From the NCBI GenBank assembly GCA_016197155.1, contig JACPWF010000016.1:1-44542 (forward strand): a stretch of DNA of 44,542 nt. The letters run 5' to 3'. Origin of the DNA: Candidatus Omnitrophota bacterium. GTDB taxonomy: Bacteria > Omnitrophota > Gorgyraeia > 2-02-FULL-51-18. A model generated the notes under the pieces. It was not told where the DNA came from. It did not search any database and saw nothing but the letters and a program-made list of their open reading frames with translations. Numbering within the stretch: the first letter of the stretch is position 1; each line of letters starts with the position of its first letter. The position numbers and the translations under genes are program-made. Positions 8,176 through 17,210 of this stretch are shown here, one piece after another.

Positions 8176-9174
8176 ATGACGGCTTTGAAAACAGTTTTGG
8201 TGACAGGGGGTGCCGGATACGTAGGTGCCGTCTTGGTGCCCAGGCTACTGGAACAAGGATACCGCGTCAGAGTTCTCGACCTCTACATCTACGGCGGGCA
8301 GGTCCTCAGCGCCGTCAGCAGCCACCCCGGCCTGGAACAGATCAAGGGAGACATCCGCGACCGCGCCCTGCTGGAGCGGGTGATGCCCGGCTGCGACGCG
8401 GTGATCCACCTGGCCTGTATCTCCAATGACCCCAGTTTCGATCTGGATCCGGGCCTCGGCAAGTCGATCAACTACGATGCCTTCTTCGATCTGGTCGCCG
8501 TGGCCAAGACGAGTGGAGTCAGACGCTTTGTCTATGCCTCCTCCTCGAGTGTGTACGGGATCAAGGAGGACGACAATGTCACCGAGGAGTTGGCGCTCGA
8601 ACCGCTGACCGACTACTCCAAGTACAAGGCCCTGTGCGAGGAAGTGCTGCTCAAAGAACGCGAACCCGGATTCACCACCCTGATCCTGCGGCCGGCCACG
8701 GTCTGCGGCTATTCGCCCCGCTTGCGCCTCGACCTGACAGTTAACATCCTCACCAACCTGGCCATCAACAATGGCAGGATCACCGTCTTTGGCGGCCAGC
8801 AGAAACGTCCCAACATTCATATCGAGGACGTGGCCCAACTGTACATCGGGTCGCTGCGATGGCCGGATCAGGCCGTCGACGGCCACAACATCAACGCCGG
8901 GTATGATAACCACCGTGTCATTGAAAATGCCGAGATTGTGCGGCGGGTGGTGAAACGCGATGTCGAGATCGTCGTCACCCCGAGCGACGACCACCGCTCC
9001 TATCATATCTCGTCCGAGAAGATTCGCCGGGAACTGGGCTTTGTGCCGCAACACACCATCGAGGATGCGGTGTGTGATCTGGCCCAGGCCTTCGAGGCCG
9101 GCAAAATCCCCGAGTCGATGACCGACCCGCGCTACTACAATATCAAGACCATGCAGAGCATTGGCCTGCGGTGA
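8176..9174 (+). CDS. NAD-dependent epimerase/dehydratase (extended SDR)
   Basis: 'VLVTGGAGYVGAVLVPRLLEQGYRVRVLD', 'VYASSSSVYG', 'YSKYKALCEE'. Confidence 0.9.
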   Translation: MTALKTVLVTGGAGYVGAVLVPRLLEQGYRVRVLDLYIYGGQVLSAVSSHPGLEQIKGDIRDRALLERVMPGCDAVIHLACISNDPSFDLDPGLGKSINYDAFFDLVAVAKTSGVRRFVYASSSSVYGIKEDDNVTEELALEPLTDYSKYKALCEEVLLKEREPGFTTLILRPATVCGYSPRLRLDLTVNILTNLAINNGRITVFGGQQKRPNIHIEDVAQLYIGSLRWPDQAVDGHNINAGYDNHRVIENAEIVRRVVKRDVEIVVTPSDDHRSYHISSEKIRRELGFVPQHTIEDAVCDLAQAFEAGKIPESMTDPRYYNIKTMQSIGLR

Positions 9175-9803
9175 AGCCGAATCTGCGGATCGGCATCGAC
9201 TTCGACAATACCATTGCCAGTTACGACGAGTTGATTCACCGGGTAGCACTGGAGAGGAATTTGATCGATGCCGGCGAGGCCCCGAACAAACGGACGGTGC
9301 GCGACCGCATCAGGCAACGAGAAAATGGAGAGGTCGAGTGGCAGATGCTTCAAGGGATCGTCTATGGCCCCAGAATGGGAGAGGCATTGCCGATCCACGG
9401 GGTCCGTGAGTTCTTCAACCGGTGCCGAAAAAGCGGTGCGCAGACCTTCATCGTCAGCCACAAGACCGAATACGCCAATTTCGATCCTACCCAGACACCG
9501 CTCCGGAAAGCGGCTCTGGCCTGGATGGAAACGAAGGGCTTTTTCTTAGCCGATGGCCTGGATTTGAGCCGTGCTGATGTGTATTTCGAGGCGACCCGCC
9601 AAGAAAAGATCGGTCGCATCCAGCAGCTAGGCTGCACCCACTTTGTCGACGACTTGGAGGAAGTCTTTCGAGAGGATGGTTTCCCGGAACCCACGATGAA
9701 GGTTCTATTTGCCCCCCAACCTCCGCCTTCACCGTTGGCAGGTCTCGCAGTTGCCTCTACATGGGATGAAGTAGCCCGCCTTGTATTCGACGCCCGCACT
9801 TGA
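9171..9803 (+). CDS. HAD-like hydrolase-fold protein
   Basis: 'LRIGIDFDNTIASYDEL', 'TFIVSHK', 'CTHFVDDLEEVF'; GTGA overlap with the upstream SDR. Confidence 0.7.
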   Translation: MKPNLRIGIDFDNTIASYDELIHRVALERNLIDAGEAPNKRTVRDRIRQRENGEVEWQMLQGIVYGPRMGEALPIHGVREFFNRCRKSGAQTFIVSHKTEYANFDPTQTPLRKAALAWMETKGFFLADGLDLSRADVYFEATRQEKIGRIQQLGCTHFVDDLEEVFREDGFPEPTMKVLFAPQPPPSPLAGLAVASTWDEVARLVFDART

Positions 9804-10824
9804 GCAGGATATCCTCCCAGTGGTTAGCCGCCTACTAGGCAGTCAAGTGGCCGCAGTGGAGAAGTTGGAAGGAGGGCGCAACAGTCGGGTCTTTCGGGTG
9901 GATCTGGGTCCGGCCAGGTCCGTAGTCGTCAAGGCCTATGCTCGCCTCGATCGTCTCAGGATAGAGTTTTCGACACTCGAATTCCTCTGGTCACACGGTG
10001 TGCGCATCATTCCCGAACCACTCTCGGCGAATCCAGACATGGGATGCGCAGTTTATCAGTTCATTGCAGGGGAGCGAATTCACCCCAGTGAGGTGTCCAA
10101 TGGCGATATTGATGCTGCAGTCTCCTTCTTAGGTGCCTTGCGCGACCTTGGCCAAAGTCCGGACGCCCAGGCCCTTCCCCTAGCATCTGAAGCCTGCTGG
10201 ACCCTTGGGGAAATTTTTCACAGTATCGAGCAGCGCCTGGATCGTTTTGCTGGTCTTCTGGGCAAAGGAGAACCTTGGCGTCAGTTGCGGTGTTTCTTCG
10301 CAGAGGACTTTCTCCCCGAGTTGGCGGCGGTGCGCCAATGGAGTGAAGAATGTGGGGGAGCTCTGTGGAACAACCCAATATCTGTGGACCGGAAAACACT
10401 GAGCCCATCCGACTTCGGGTTCCATAATGCCATCAGGCAACCGGACGGAGCTCTCGTTTTCCTTGACTTCGAACATTTTGGCTGGGACGATCCCGCCAAG
10501 ATGGCAGCCGACTTCCTGCTCCACCCCCATGAATCCATGGCTTTCGGATACAACCTGAAACAGAGGTTCCTCGCGCAATTGCTCACCCGGCTCGACAGCA
10601 GTAGAAGTTGGTTGGAGGAGCGCATACGCCTAGTAATGCCATTGTATAGCCTGAAGTGGAGTGTCATCCTGCTCAACGAGTTTGTCCCCACACACCTGGC
10701 GCGCCGCCGCTTTGCCGGGAACGGCAACCATGGGGAAGAACTGTTGTTGGCTCAGTTGCAAAAGGCCCGTGCCATGCTCCGGTGTAGTCAGGAAGCCAGA
10801 ACCCGAGCCTGCCAAGATAACTGA
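9781..10824 (+). CDS. Aminoglycoside/choline-kinase-like (APH) phosphotransferase
   Basis: 'SVVVKAY' lysine, 'LSPSDFGFHNAIRQPDGALVFLDFEHFGWDDPAKMAADFLLHP' Brenner/DFG-like loop. Confidence 0.8.
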   Translation: MYSTPALEQDILPVVSRLLGSQVAAVEKLEGGRNSRVFRVDLGPARSVVVKAYARLDRLRIEFSTLEFLWSHGVRIIPEPLSANPDMGCAVYQFIAGERIHPSEVSNGDIDAAVSFLGALRDLGQSPDAQALPLASEACWTLGEIFHSIEQRLDRFAGLLGKGEPWRQLRCFFAEDFLPELAAVRQWSEECGGALWNNPISVDRKTLSPSDFGFHNAIRQPDGALVFLDFEHFGWDDPAKMAADFLLHPHESMAFGYNLKQRFLAQLLTRLDSSRSWLEERIRLVMPLYSLKWSVILLNEFVPTHLARRRFAGNGNHGEELLLAQLQKARAMLRCSQEARTRACQDN

Positions 10825-10829
10825 GAGTC

Positions 10830-11654
10830 ATGCCAAAATCTGCTGCTGCTCTCCTTGATGAACGGTCTCTCGAACTGCGCCGGACCATTGTCCGGATGTT
10901 GGCAGCGGGAAAGCGCGGTCACCTTGGCGCCGCCTTTTCGCTGGTGGAGATTCTCCGGGTGCTCTACGATGATATCCTGCGCTATCGCCCGCAAGAGCCG
11001 CGCTGGGCAGGCCGGGACCGTTTCATCCTCAGCAAAGGGCACGGCTGTTTGGCCCTTTACCCCCTACTGGCGGAAAAAGGCTTTTTCCCGACAGAGGAAT
11101 TGTGGAAGTTCTGCAAAAGCGATGGCCTACTAGGGGGACACCCAGAGCACAGAACTCCAGGAGTAGAAGCCTCGACCGGCAGCCTCGGCCATGGGCTTTC
11201 TATAGGCATAGGGTTTGCCCTGAACGCCCGCTATGAGAAGGCGGACCATCGGGTGTTCGTGGTCATCGGCGACGGAGAGTCCAATGAAGGATCCGTCTGG
11301 GAGGCGGCACTGAGTGCAGGCAAGCACCGGCTGAGCAACCTGACGGTCATTGTCGATTACAACAAACACCAGTCCTACGGAGCCGTCGCCGAAGTCCAAG
11401 AACTCGAACCCCTTGCGGACAAGTGGGAAAGCTTCGGCTTTGCCGTCACCCAGGTCGACGGCCACGACGTCGAGGCCCTCAGGCAGACCTTTTCCCGGGT
11501 GCCGTTGAACCCGACAAAACCCAGCACCATCATCTGCCATACCATCAAGGGCAAAGGCGTCTCCTTTGCCGAGAACAACATGCAGTGGCATCATAAGAGC
11601 GGCATTAAGGACGAGGAGATTCAGGCACTGCTACACGCATTGGGAACGCACTGA
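10830..11654 (+). CDS. Transketolase, N-terminal (TPP-binding) subunit
   Basis: 'KRGHLGAAFSLVEILRVLY', 'DRFILSKGHGCLALY', 'STGSLGHGLSIGIGFAL', 'VVIGDGESNEGSVWEAALSAGKHRLSNLTVIVDYNKHQS', 'TIKGKGVSF'. Confidence 0.95.
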   Translation: MPKSAAALLDERSLELRRTIVRMLAAGKRGHLGAAFSLVEILRVLYDDILRYRPQEPRWAGRDRFILSKGHGCLALYPLLAEKGFFPTEELWKFCKSDGLLGGHPEHRTPGVEASTGSLGHGLSIGIGFALNARYEKADHRVFVVIGDGESNEGSVWEAALSAGKHRLSNLTVIVDYNKHQSYGAVAEVQELEPLADKWESFGFAVTQVDGHDVEALRQTFSRVPLNPTKPSTIICHTIKGKGVSFAENNMQWHHKSGIKDEEIQALLHALGTH

Positions 11655-12604
11655 TGCGCAAAACCTGCCTCGATATGGTATACGAACTCGCCCAGCAGGA
11701 TGAGCGGATCTTCTTCATTGGTTCGGATCTGGGGGTGGGAGTCCTCAAGCAGTTCAAAGAAGAGATACCGGAGCGGTTCCTCATGGAGGGGGTAAGCGAG
11801 GCCAATATAATCGGCGTTGCTGCGGGGTTGGCGTTGGAAGGCAAAATCCCCTACATCAACACCATCGCCACCTTCCTCACCCGCCGCTGCTTTGAGCAGG
11901 TGGTGATCGACTTGTGCCTTCACCGCGCCAATGTCCGCCTCATTGGCAGTGGGGGAGGATTGGTCTATGCCCCTCTTGGGCCGACCCACCTGGCAGTGGA
12001 GGATCTGGCCATTCTGCGGGCGGTGCCCAACATGACCGTGATTGCTCCAGCCGATGCAGAAGAGATGCGCCGCCTGATGCCCCAGACGGTCGACTATCCA
12101 GGGCCAATCTACATTCGTTTGGCCAAAGGATACGACCCGGTGGTGAGCCGGGCCGACCTTCCTTTCGAGATTGGCAAGGCGATACAGATGCGCGAGGGGG
12201 CGGATGCGCTGCTGGTGACCACCGGCATCTGCCTGCAGGTGGCGCTGGAGGCAGCCGACCAACTCGCTAAACAGGCGCTGGAGGTCACAGTCCTTCATGT
12301 TCATACCATTAAGCCACTAGATACCACGGCATTACTCGAATGTGCTGCCAAAGTGCCAGTGGTAGTGGCGGTCGAGGAACACTCGGTGATCGGCGGGCTT
12401 GGCAGTGCTGTTGCCGAGGTATTTGCCGAAGCAGACCTGGACTCGATCAAGCGCTTCCGCAGGATTGGCATCGCCGACCGTTTTGCCGAGGAGTACGGGT
12501 CGCAGAATAGCCTGATGGCACACTATGGAATCACTGCGGAGCGAGTGGTCGACGTGGTACAGGAGCTGGGGAAATCGTTCAAGTTGAGGTGTGGTCTAGG
12601 CTGA
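11654..12604 (+). CDS. Transketolase, C-terminal (Pyr/TKC) subunit
   Basis: 'FFIGSDLGVG', 'RFLMEGVSEANIIGVAAGLALEGKIPYINTIATFLTRRCFEQV', 'VVVAVEEHSVIGGLGSAVAE'. Confidence 0.95.
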   Translation: MRKTCLDMVYELAQQDERIFFIGSDLGVGVLKQFKEEIPERFLMEGVSEANIIGVAAGLALEGKIPYINTIATFLTRRCFEQVVIDLCLHRANVRLIGSGGGLVYAPLGPTHLAVEDLAILRAVPNMTVIAPADAEEMRRLMPQTVDYPGPIYIRLAKGYDPVVSRADLPFEIGKAIQMREGADALLVTTGICLQVALEAADQLAKQALEVTVLHVHTIKPLDTTALLECAAKVPVVVAVEEHSVIGGLGSAVAEVFAEADLDSIKRFRRIGIADRFAEEYGSQNSLMAHYGITAERVVDVVQELGKSFKLRCGLG

Positions 12605-12619
12605 AAAGGAGATGAAGTT

Positions 12620-13345
12620 ATGGGTCTAGGGATGGCAAGCGTAAAACTGTACCTAGAGCTCTACCATCGCGGTGTTCTTAAAGACTGTGAATCTATAATC
12701 GAGATGGGTTCCCAAGAGCTTCACTTGAAAAAATCTGATTTTGAGAACATTATTCGCATCTCTGGGACACCAAACTATGTTGCTAGTGCTTTTTCGCCTT
12801 GGCAGTGGCCCGCGCAACCGCGGTGTTCATCCAGAGTGTTTTATCGTTTTTTAGGATTCCAAAAATATAATTGTGTTGATCTGAATCAGGAGCATGGAGC
12901 TGTTTCTCTCGACTTAAACCATCCGCTGCAAGATAGTTCTCTTTTCTCGCAATTCGATCTGGTGACCGATCATGGATGTAATGAGCATGTATTCAATACT
13001 GGAGAAGCATACCGGACAATGCACCGATTATGCAAGCCTGGCGGAATCATTCTTATCGATCAAAGTGTCTGGGAAGGAAATGGTTACTACCTGTACGACC
13101 TTTCTTTTTTTGAAGGTCTTGCAGCTGCAAATAGCTACAAAATAATTTATTCTGGCTACGTTGTTACATTTAGAGAACGTACTAGCGATGGAAGCAACAT
13201 TCAATATCCTATCAAGGGTCGTTTCTTTCCGAGCAACAAAAACACCACGGGTATATGCTCAGCTTCTTTCCTGATCCCCCTGGTCGGACATATGTGCCTG
13301 TCTACTCAACTTCATTGGATAGTGTCGGGACCAAGGAACTGTTGA
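12620..13345 (+). CDS. SAM-dependent methyltransferase-like protein, apparently frameshifted near the 3' end (restored reading would end at 13392)
   Basis: 'FDLVTDHGCNEHVFNTGEAYRTMHRLCKPGGIILIDQ'; frame change at the A5 run 13238-13242 gives 'KHHGYMLSFFPDPPGRTYVPVYSTSLDSVGTKELLRTILKRLAMKFGGRR*' with TAATG overlap to the next CDS. Confidence 0.65.
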   Translation: MGLGMASVKLYLELYHRGVLKDCESIIEMGSQELHLKKSDFENIIRISGTPNYVASAFSPWQWPAQPRCSSRVFYRFLGFQKYNCVDLNQEHGAVSLDLNHPLQDSSLFSQFDLVTDHGCNEHVFNTGEAYRTMHRLCKPGGIILIDQSVWEGNGYYLYDLSFFEGLAAANSYKIIYSGYVVTFRERTSDGSNIQYPIKGRFFPSNKNTTGICSASFLIPLVGHMCLSTQLHWIVSGPRNC

Positions 13346-13391
13346 GAACAATTTTAAAGAGATTGGCAATGAAATTTGGCGGAAGGCGATA

Positions 13392-14054
13392 ATGGGCCGT
13401 TTACTAAACATCGTCACTCCACTCCATAAGCGGACGACGCGAAACTATGTCGACCGGATGGTAGACGACAAGGTTCACTGTATGCTCAAGGCCAAGGAGT
13501 ACGAATCGGATTATTGGGATGGGGACCGGCGCTATGGCTATGGCGGCTACCGCTACGATGGCCGCTGGAAGGCTGTGGCCAAATGCCTGATCGACATCTA
13601 CAACCTCGGCCCGACAGCGAAGATCCTTGACGTAGGTTGCGGAAAAGCACACCTGCTGTACGAGCTGCACCAACTGCTCCCAGAGGCAGAAGTAGCAGGG
13701 TTTGACATCTCGCGCCATGGATTACTCGATGCAGCTGAAGCAATCCGCGACCACCTGTTTGGGTACCGCGCTCAAGATGCCTATCCGTGGAGCGATGGTT
13801 ACTTCGATTTAGTGATCTCGTTGGGATGCCTGCACAATCTCAGGTTGTTCGAGTTGCAGACTGCGCTGCATGAGATCGAGAGAGTGGGCAAGAACAAATT
13901 CGTCATGGTCGAAAGCTACCGCAACGAGCAAGAGCAGTTCAATTTGCAGTGTTGGGCACTGACTTGCGAGTCCTTTTTTGACACTGCGGAATGGATATGG
14001 TTATACAGTCATTTTGCCTACACCGGCGACTACGAATTCATCTACTTTGAATGA
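13392..14054 (+). CDS. Class I SAM-dependent methyltransferase
   Basis: 'AKILDVGCGKAHLLYELHQLLPEAEVAGFDISRHGL', 'YFDLVISLGCLHNL'. Confidence 0.85.
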   Translation: MGRLLNIVTPLHKRTTRNYVDRMVDDKVHCMLKAKEYESDYWDGDRRYGYGGYRYDGRWKAVAKCLIDIYNLGPTAKILDVGCGKAHLLYELHQLLPEAEVAGFDISRHGLLDAAEAIRDHLFGYRAQDAYPWSDGYFDLVISLGCLHNLRLFELQTALHEIERVGKNKFVMVESYRNEQEQFNLQCWALTCESFFDTAEWIWLYSHFAYTGDYEFIYFE

Positions 14055-14061
14055 TTGAACC

Positions 14062-15093
14062 ATGAAGGCAGCTATACTAGTTGAACAAAACCAGCCGCTT
14101 GTCTTAGCTGACCTGGTGTTGCCAGAACAACTCTCCTTTGGCCAGGTTCTCGTCAAGGTCCACTTCAGCGGCATCTGCGGTGCCCAACTCAACGAAATCG
14201 ATGGCACCAAGGGGCCGGATCGATTCCTGCCTCATCTATTAGGTCACGAGGGAAGCGGAGTCGTGCAGGAGGTGGGAGAAGGGGTCAAAACGGTGACCCA
14301 AGGCGATCATGTGGTGATGCACTGGCGGCCAAGTGATGGGCTGCAGTCCGAGCCCCCCACTTACCGTTGGGGTAACCGCAGAGTGAACGCTGGCTGGGTA
14401 ACCACCTTCAACGAGATGGCTGTCGTCTCCGAAAACCGCCTTACGCCCATTCCCAAGGATTTCGACCTGAAGATCGCCCCACTCTTTGGGTGTGCAGTAA
14501 CCACGGCGATGGGCGTCATCAACAACGACGCGCAGGTGAAGATCGGGCAGTCGGTCGTGGTCTATGGAGTGGGCGGGGTTGGCCTCAACATCGTTCAGGC
14601 CGCAGGCATGGTTTCAGCCAACCCGGTGATCGGTATCGATCTCTTTGACCACAAATTGCAGATGGCCAGCAAGTTCGGCGCGACACATACGTTCAACGCC
14701 TGCACGACAACCAACCTCGAAAACCACCTCAGGGAAATCGTCGGCACCAAGGGAGCTGATGTGGTGATCGATACCACGGGCAACACCAGAGTGATCGAGC
14801 AAGCGTACGAACTAACCCACCCCGATGGGAAAACCATCCTGGTGGGCGTTCCGCGCAAAGGTGACAATATCTCCATTTATTCATTGCCCCTTCATTTCAA
14901 AAAAGTGCTGAAAGGATCGCACGGCGGCAGTGCTGAGCCACATAGAGATATTCCAGCCTACATACGGCTTTGCCAAATTGGGAAGCTCCAACTTGAATGG
15001 CTGATAACCCATACTTTTTCCTTCGAGTGCATCAACGAAGCCATCGGATTCATCCGAAGTGGCGAAGCTGGGCGTGTAGTGGTGTCCCTGTAA
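14062..15093 (+). CDS. Zinc-type alcohol dehydrogenase-like oxidoreductase (MDR family)
   Basis: 'SGICGAQLNEIDG', 'LLGHEGSGVVQEVGEGV', 'VVVYGVGGVGLNIVQAAGM', 'GADVVIDTTGN'. Confidence 0.9.
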   Translation: MKAAILVEQNQPLVLADLVLPEQLSFGQVLVKVHFSGICGAQLNEIDGTKGPDRFLPHLLGHEGSGVVQEVGEGVKTVTQGDHVVMHWRPSDGLQSEPPTYRWGNRRVNAGWVTTFNEMAVVSENRLTPIPKDFDLKIAPLFGCAVTTAMGVINNDAQVKIGQSVVVYGVGGVGLNIVQAAGMVSANPVIGIDLFDHKLQMASKFGATHTFNACTTTNLENHLREIVGTKGADVVIDTTGNTRVIEQAYELTHPDGKTILVGVPRKGDNISIYSLPLHFKKVLKGSHGGSAEPHRDIPAYIRLCQIGKLQLEWLITHTFSFECINEAIGFIRSGEAGRVVVSL

Positions 15094-15998
15094 TGCCTGG
15101 CGGAAAACACCAAAGCGGCATTAATCGTGTTCTGATCCTTGGCCATTCGGGATTCATTGGCCGGCACCTGAGGATCGCACTTGAGGAGTCAGGATCAGGG
15201 CTGTCAATCACTGGGCGATCCATGAGTGATCTTGATCTAACCAAAGCGGATGATGTAGCGACGCTTGCCGACGTGGTAAACCCAGAAACAGCCGTGGTTG
15301 TTTGTGCAGCCATCAAGAAACAATTCGGCGATAACTTGGGTGTCTTTGAGCATAATATCGAGATAATCGCGAACCTGTGTCGCTTCTTTCAGGCCCACCC
15401 GGTCGGGCGGGTAGTTTACTTCAGTTCGGCGGCTGTCTATGGTGAGGACGTACACAATCTGGCGATCACCGAGGGTACCCCGGTCTGCCCTAGATCGTAT
15501 TATGGCCTAGCGAAATACGTTTCCGAATGCCTCCTTGAAAAAGCTGTCGAGCACAGGAATATTCGGTCTCTCCTTGTGCTTCGCCCACCACTCATTTTCG
15601 GCCCAGGCGATACTAGCGAATCGTATGGCCCCGTCGGATTCATCCTGAAAGCCATGCGCGGTGAGCCCATCATATTGTGGGGTGACGGCGGCGAGAAACG
15701 CTGTTTTGTTTATGTGGAGGATGTGGCGCAAGTCGTTTCTCGACTCACCCTCAGTTCTTATGAAGGCAAGGTCAATATCGCCAGCATTGAAAGCCATTCC
15801 TTCCGTGAAGTTCTCGACCTTGTCGCACAAGCCTTTCCCTCTAGCTTCGAGGTTTCTGAAAAAAAAAGGACCAAAGTCAAAGTGGACAATGTGTTTGATA
15901 ATACCAGACTGATGAGTATGGTAGAGCCTTTTTCGTTCACCTCCTTGAGCACCGGCGTTCAAAAGACTACTGATTTCCTCAAAAACAACAGCCGGTGA
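15093..15998 (+). CDS. NAD-dependent epimerase/dehydratase (SDR); start trimmed from track ORF 14997..15998
   Basis: ATG 15093 overlaps the upstream stop; 'RVLILGHSGFIGRHLRIAL', 'VVYFSSAAVYGE', 'YYGLAKYVSE'. Confidence 0.85.
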   Translation: MPGGKHQSGINRVLILGHSGFIGRHLRIALEESGSGLSITGRSMSDLDLTKADDVATLADVVNPETAVVVCAAIKKQFGDNLGVFEHNIEIIANLCRFFQAHPVGRVVYFSSAAVYGEDVHNLAITEGTPVCPRSYYGLAKYVSECLLEKAVEHRNIRSLLVLRPPLIFGPGDTSESYGPVGFILKAMRGEPIILWGDGGEKRCFVYVEDVAQVVSRLTLSSYEGKVNIASIESHSFREVLDLVAQAFPSSFEVSEKKRTKVKVDNVFDNTRLMSMVEPFSFTSLSTGVQKTTDFLKNNSR

Positions 15999-16004
15999 AT
16001 CGAG

Positions 16005-17210
16005 ATGAGGTACTGCCGCCTACTCAAGACTGAGCCTGTTTCGTTATTAGCCGACTTTGGCCCACAACCCATATGTAATCGCTTCCTCGCCAATCTTCAC
16101 GACCAAGAGTTCCTTCATCCCCTGCTCCTTGGCCAGTGTCAAACCTCCGGCCTCGTCCAGCTCTGTGACGCTGTCAACTCCACTGAGCTGGTTCCACCGT
16201 ACGACTGGATTACCTACAACGAGCCTGAGGATCACTTGGATGACCTAGTTGAGGTTATCTGTAGTTTGCCTGGTATCTCGAAGGACTCCTTGTTTTGTGG
16301 GCTGACATTCAAAGACGACTCCACCCTGAAACGCCTCCGGGAAAGAGGATTTCTACGATCTTGGTCAGTTAACCCCAAAGAGGAGCTGGGAATCCTCAAC
16401 GCCGGAGCTGGAGCAGAAACCATCCAAAATCGTTTTACCCCTGAGACAGCTCGTGGCATGGTCGCACGCCGAGGAGAACGGGCGGACGTGATTATCATCC
16501 GGCATATCCTCGAACATGCGTTTGATACGCGGGCATTCATTCAGGCCGCGAAGGAAATGATTGTGCCCGGTGGGTATGTGGTCTTTGAGGTTCCCGATTG
16601 CACCCGGGCACTTGATCGACTCGACTACTCAACTCTTTGGGAGGAACACCTGCTCTACTTTACTTCCGAGACCTTCAGGCACTCCTTTTCTGCTGGTGGC
16701 CTCTCCCTTGTTTCCCTGACGAGTTATCCCTACGTATTTGAGGATTGCCTGGTGGGGATTGCCAGAGTGGACGAGACGATCACGCCAGGACTACCCGACC
16801 GGGAGGCTCTTGAGCGGGAACTGGAGCGGGCCACCACCTTTGCAGACCAACTCCCCAAGCAACGGCAGAAGGTTGACAGATATCTGTCCGAAGCCCGCCA
16901 GGCCAAGGGGAAAGTAGCGTTGTTTGGCGCGGGCCACCTTGCCTGTACGTTTGTGAACATCCTCCAGATAGGTCACCATATCGACTTTGTCGTGGATGAC
17001 AACCCCAGGAAGACCGGTCTCTTCATGCCAGGATCTGGGCTGCCGATCAAGACATCGAAATGTCTCCTTGAGGACGATATCAAACTGTGTCTATTGAGCC
17101 TAAATCCGTTTAGTGAAGCGAAAGTTATCACCAATAACCAGCACTTCGTGGACAAGGGCGGGACCTTTGCCTCGATTTTTCCAGCAAGTACTCGGTGGTT
17201 CCTACGGTGA
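16005..17210 (+). CDS. C-methyltransferase-like protein with degenerate SAM motif I and lost zinc-cysteine pattern
   Basis: 'MRYCRLLKTEPVSLLADFGPQPICNRFL', 'IIIRHILEHAFDTRAFIQAAKEMIVPGGYVVFEVPDC', 'LWEEHLLYFTSETF', C-terminal 'KVALFGAGHLACTFVNILQIGHHIDFVVDDNPRKTG'. Confidence 0.75.
   Translation: MRYCRLLKTEPVSLLADFGPQPICNRFLANLHDQEFLHPLLLGQCQTSGLVQLCDAVNSTELVPPYDWITYNEPEDHLDDLVEVICSLPGISKDSLFCGLTFKDDSTLKRLRERGFLRSWSVNPKEELGILNAGAGAETIQNRFTPETARGMVARRGERADVIIIRHILEHAFDTRAFIQAAKEMIVPGGYVVFEVPDCTRALDRLDYSTLWEEHLLYFTSETFRHSFSAGGLSLVSLTSYPYVFEDCLVGIARVDETITPGLPDREALERELERATTFADQLPKQRQKVDRYLSEARQAKGKVALFGAGHLACTFVNILQIGHHIDFVVDDNPRKTGLFMPGSGLPIKTSKCLLEDDIKLCLLSLNPFSEAKVITNNQHFVDKGGTFASIFPASTRWFLR

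Noticed and set aside
10830-12604. Split transketolase as simple housekeeping pentose-phosphate enzymes or a frameshifted single gene
   Set aside because: The two subunits have a proper TGATG stop/start junction, which is the normal split organisation; housekeeping use cannot be excluded but operon context favours a dedicated role
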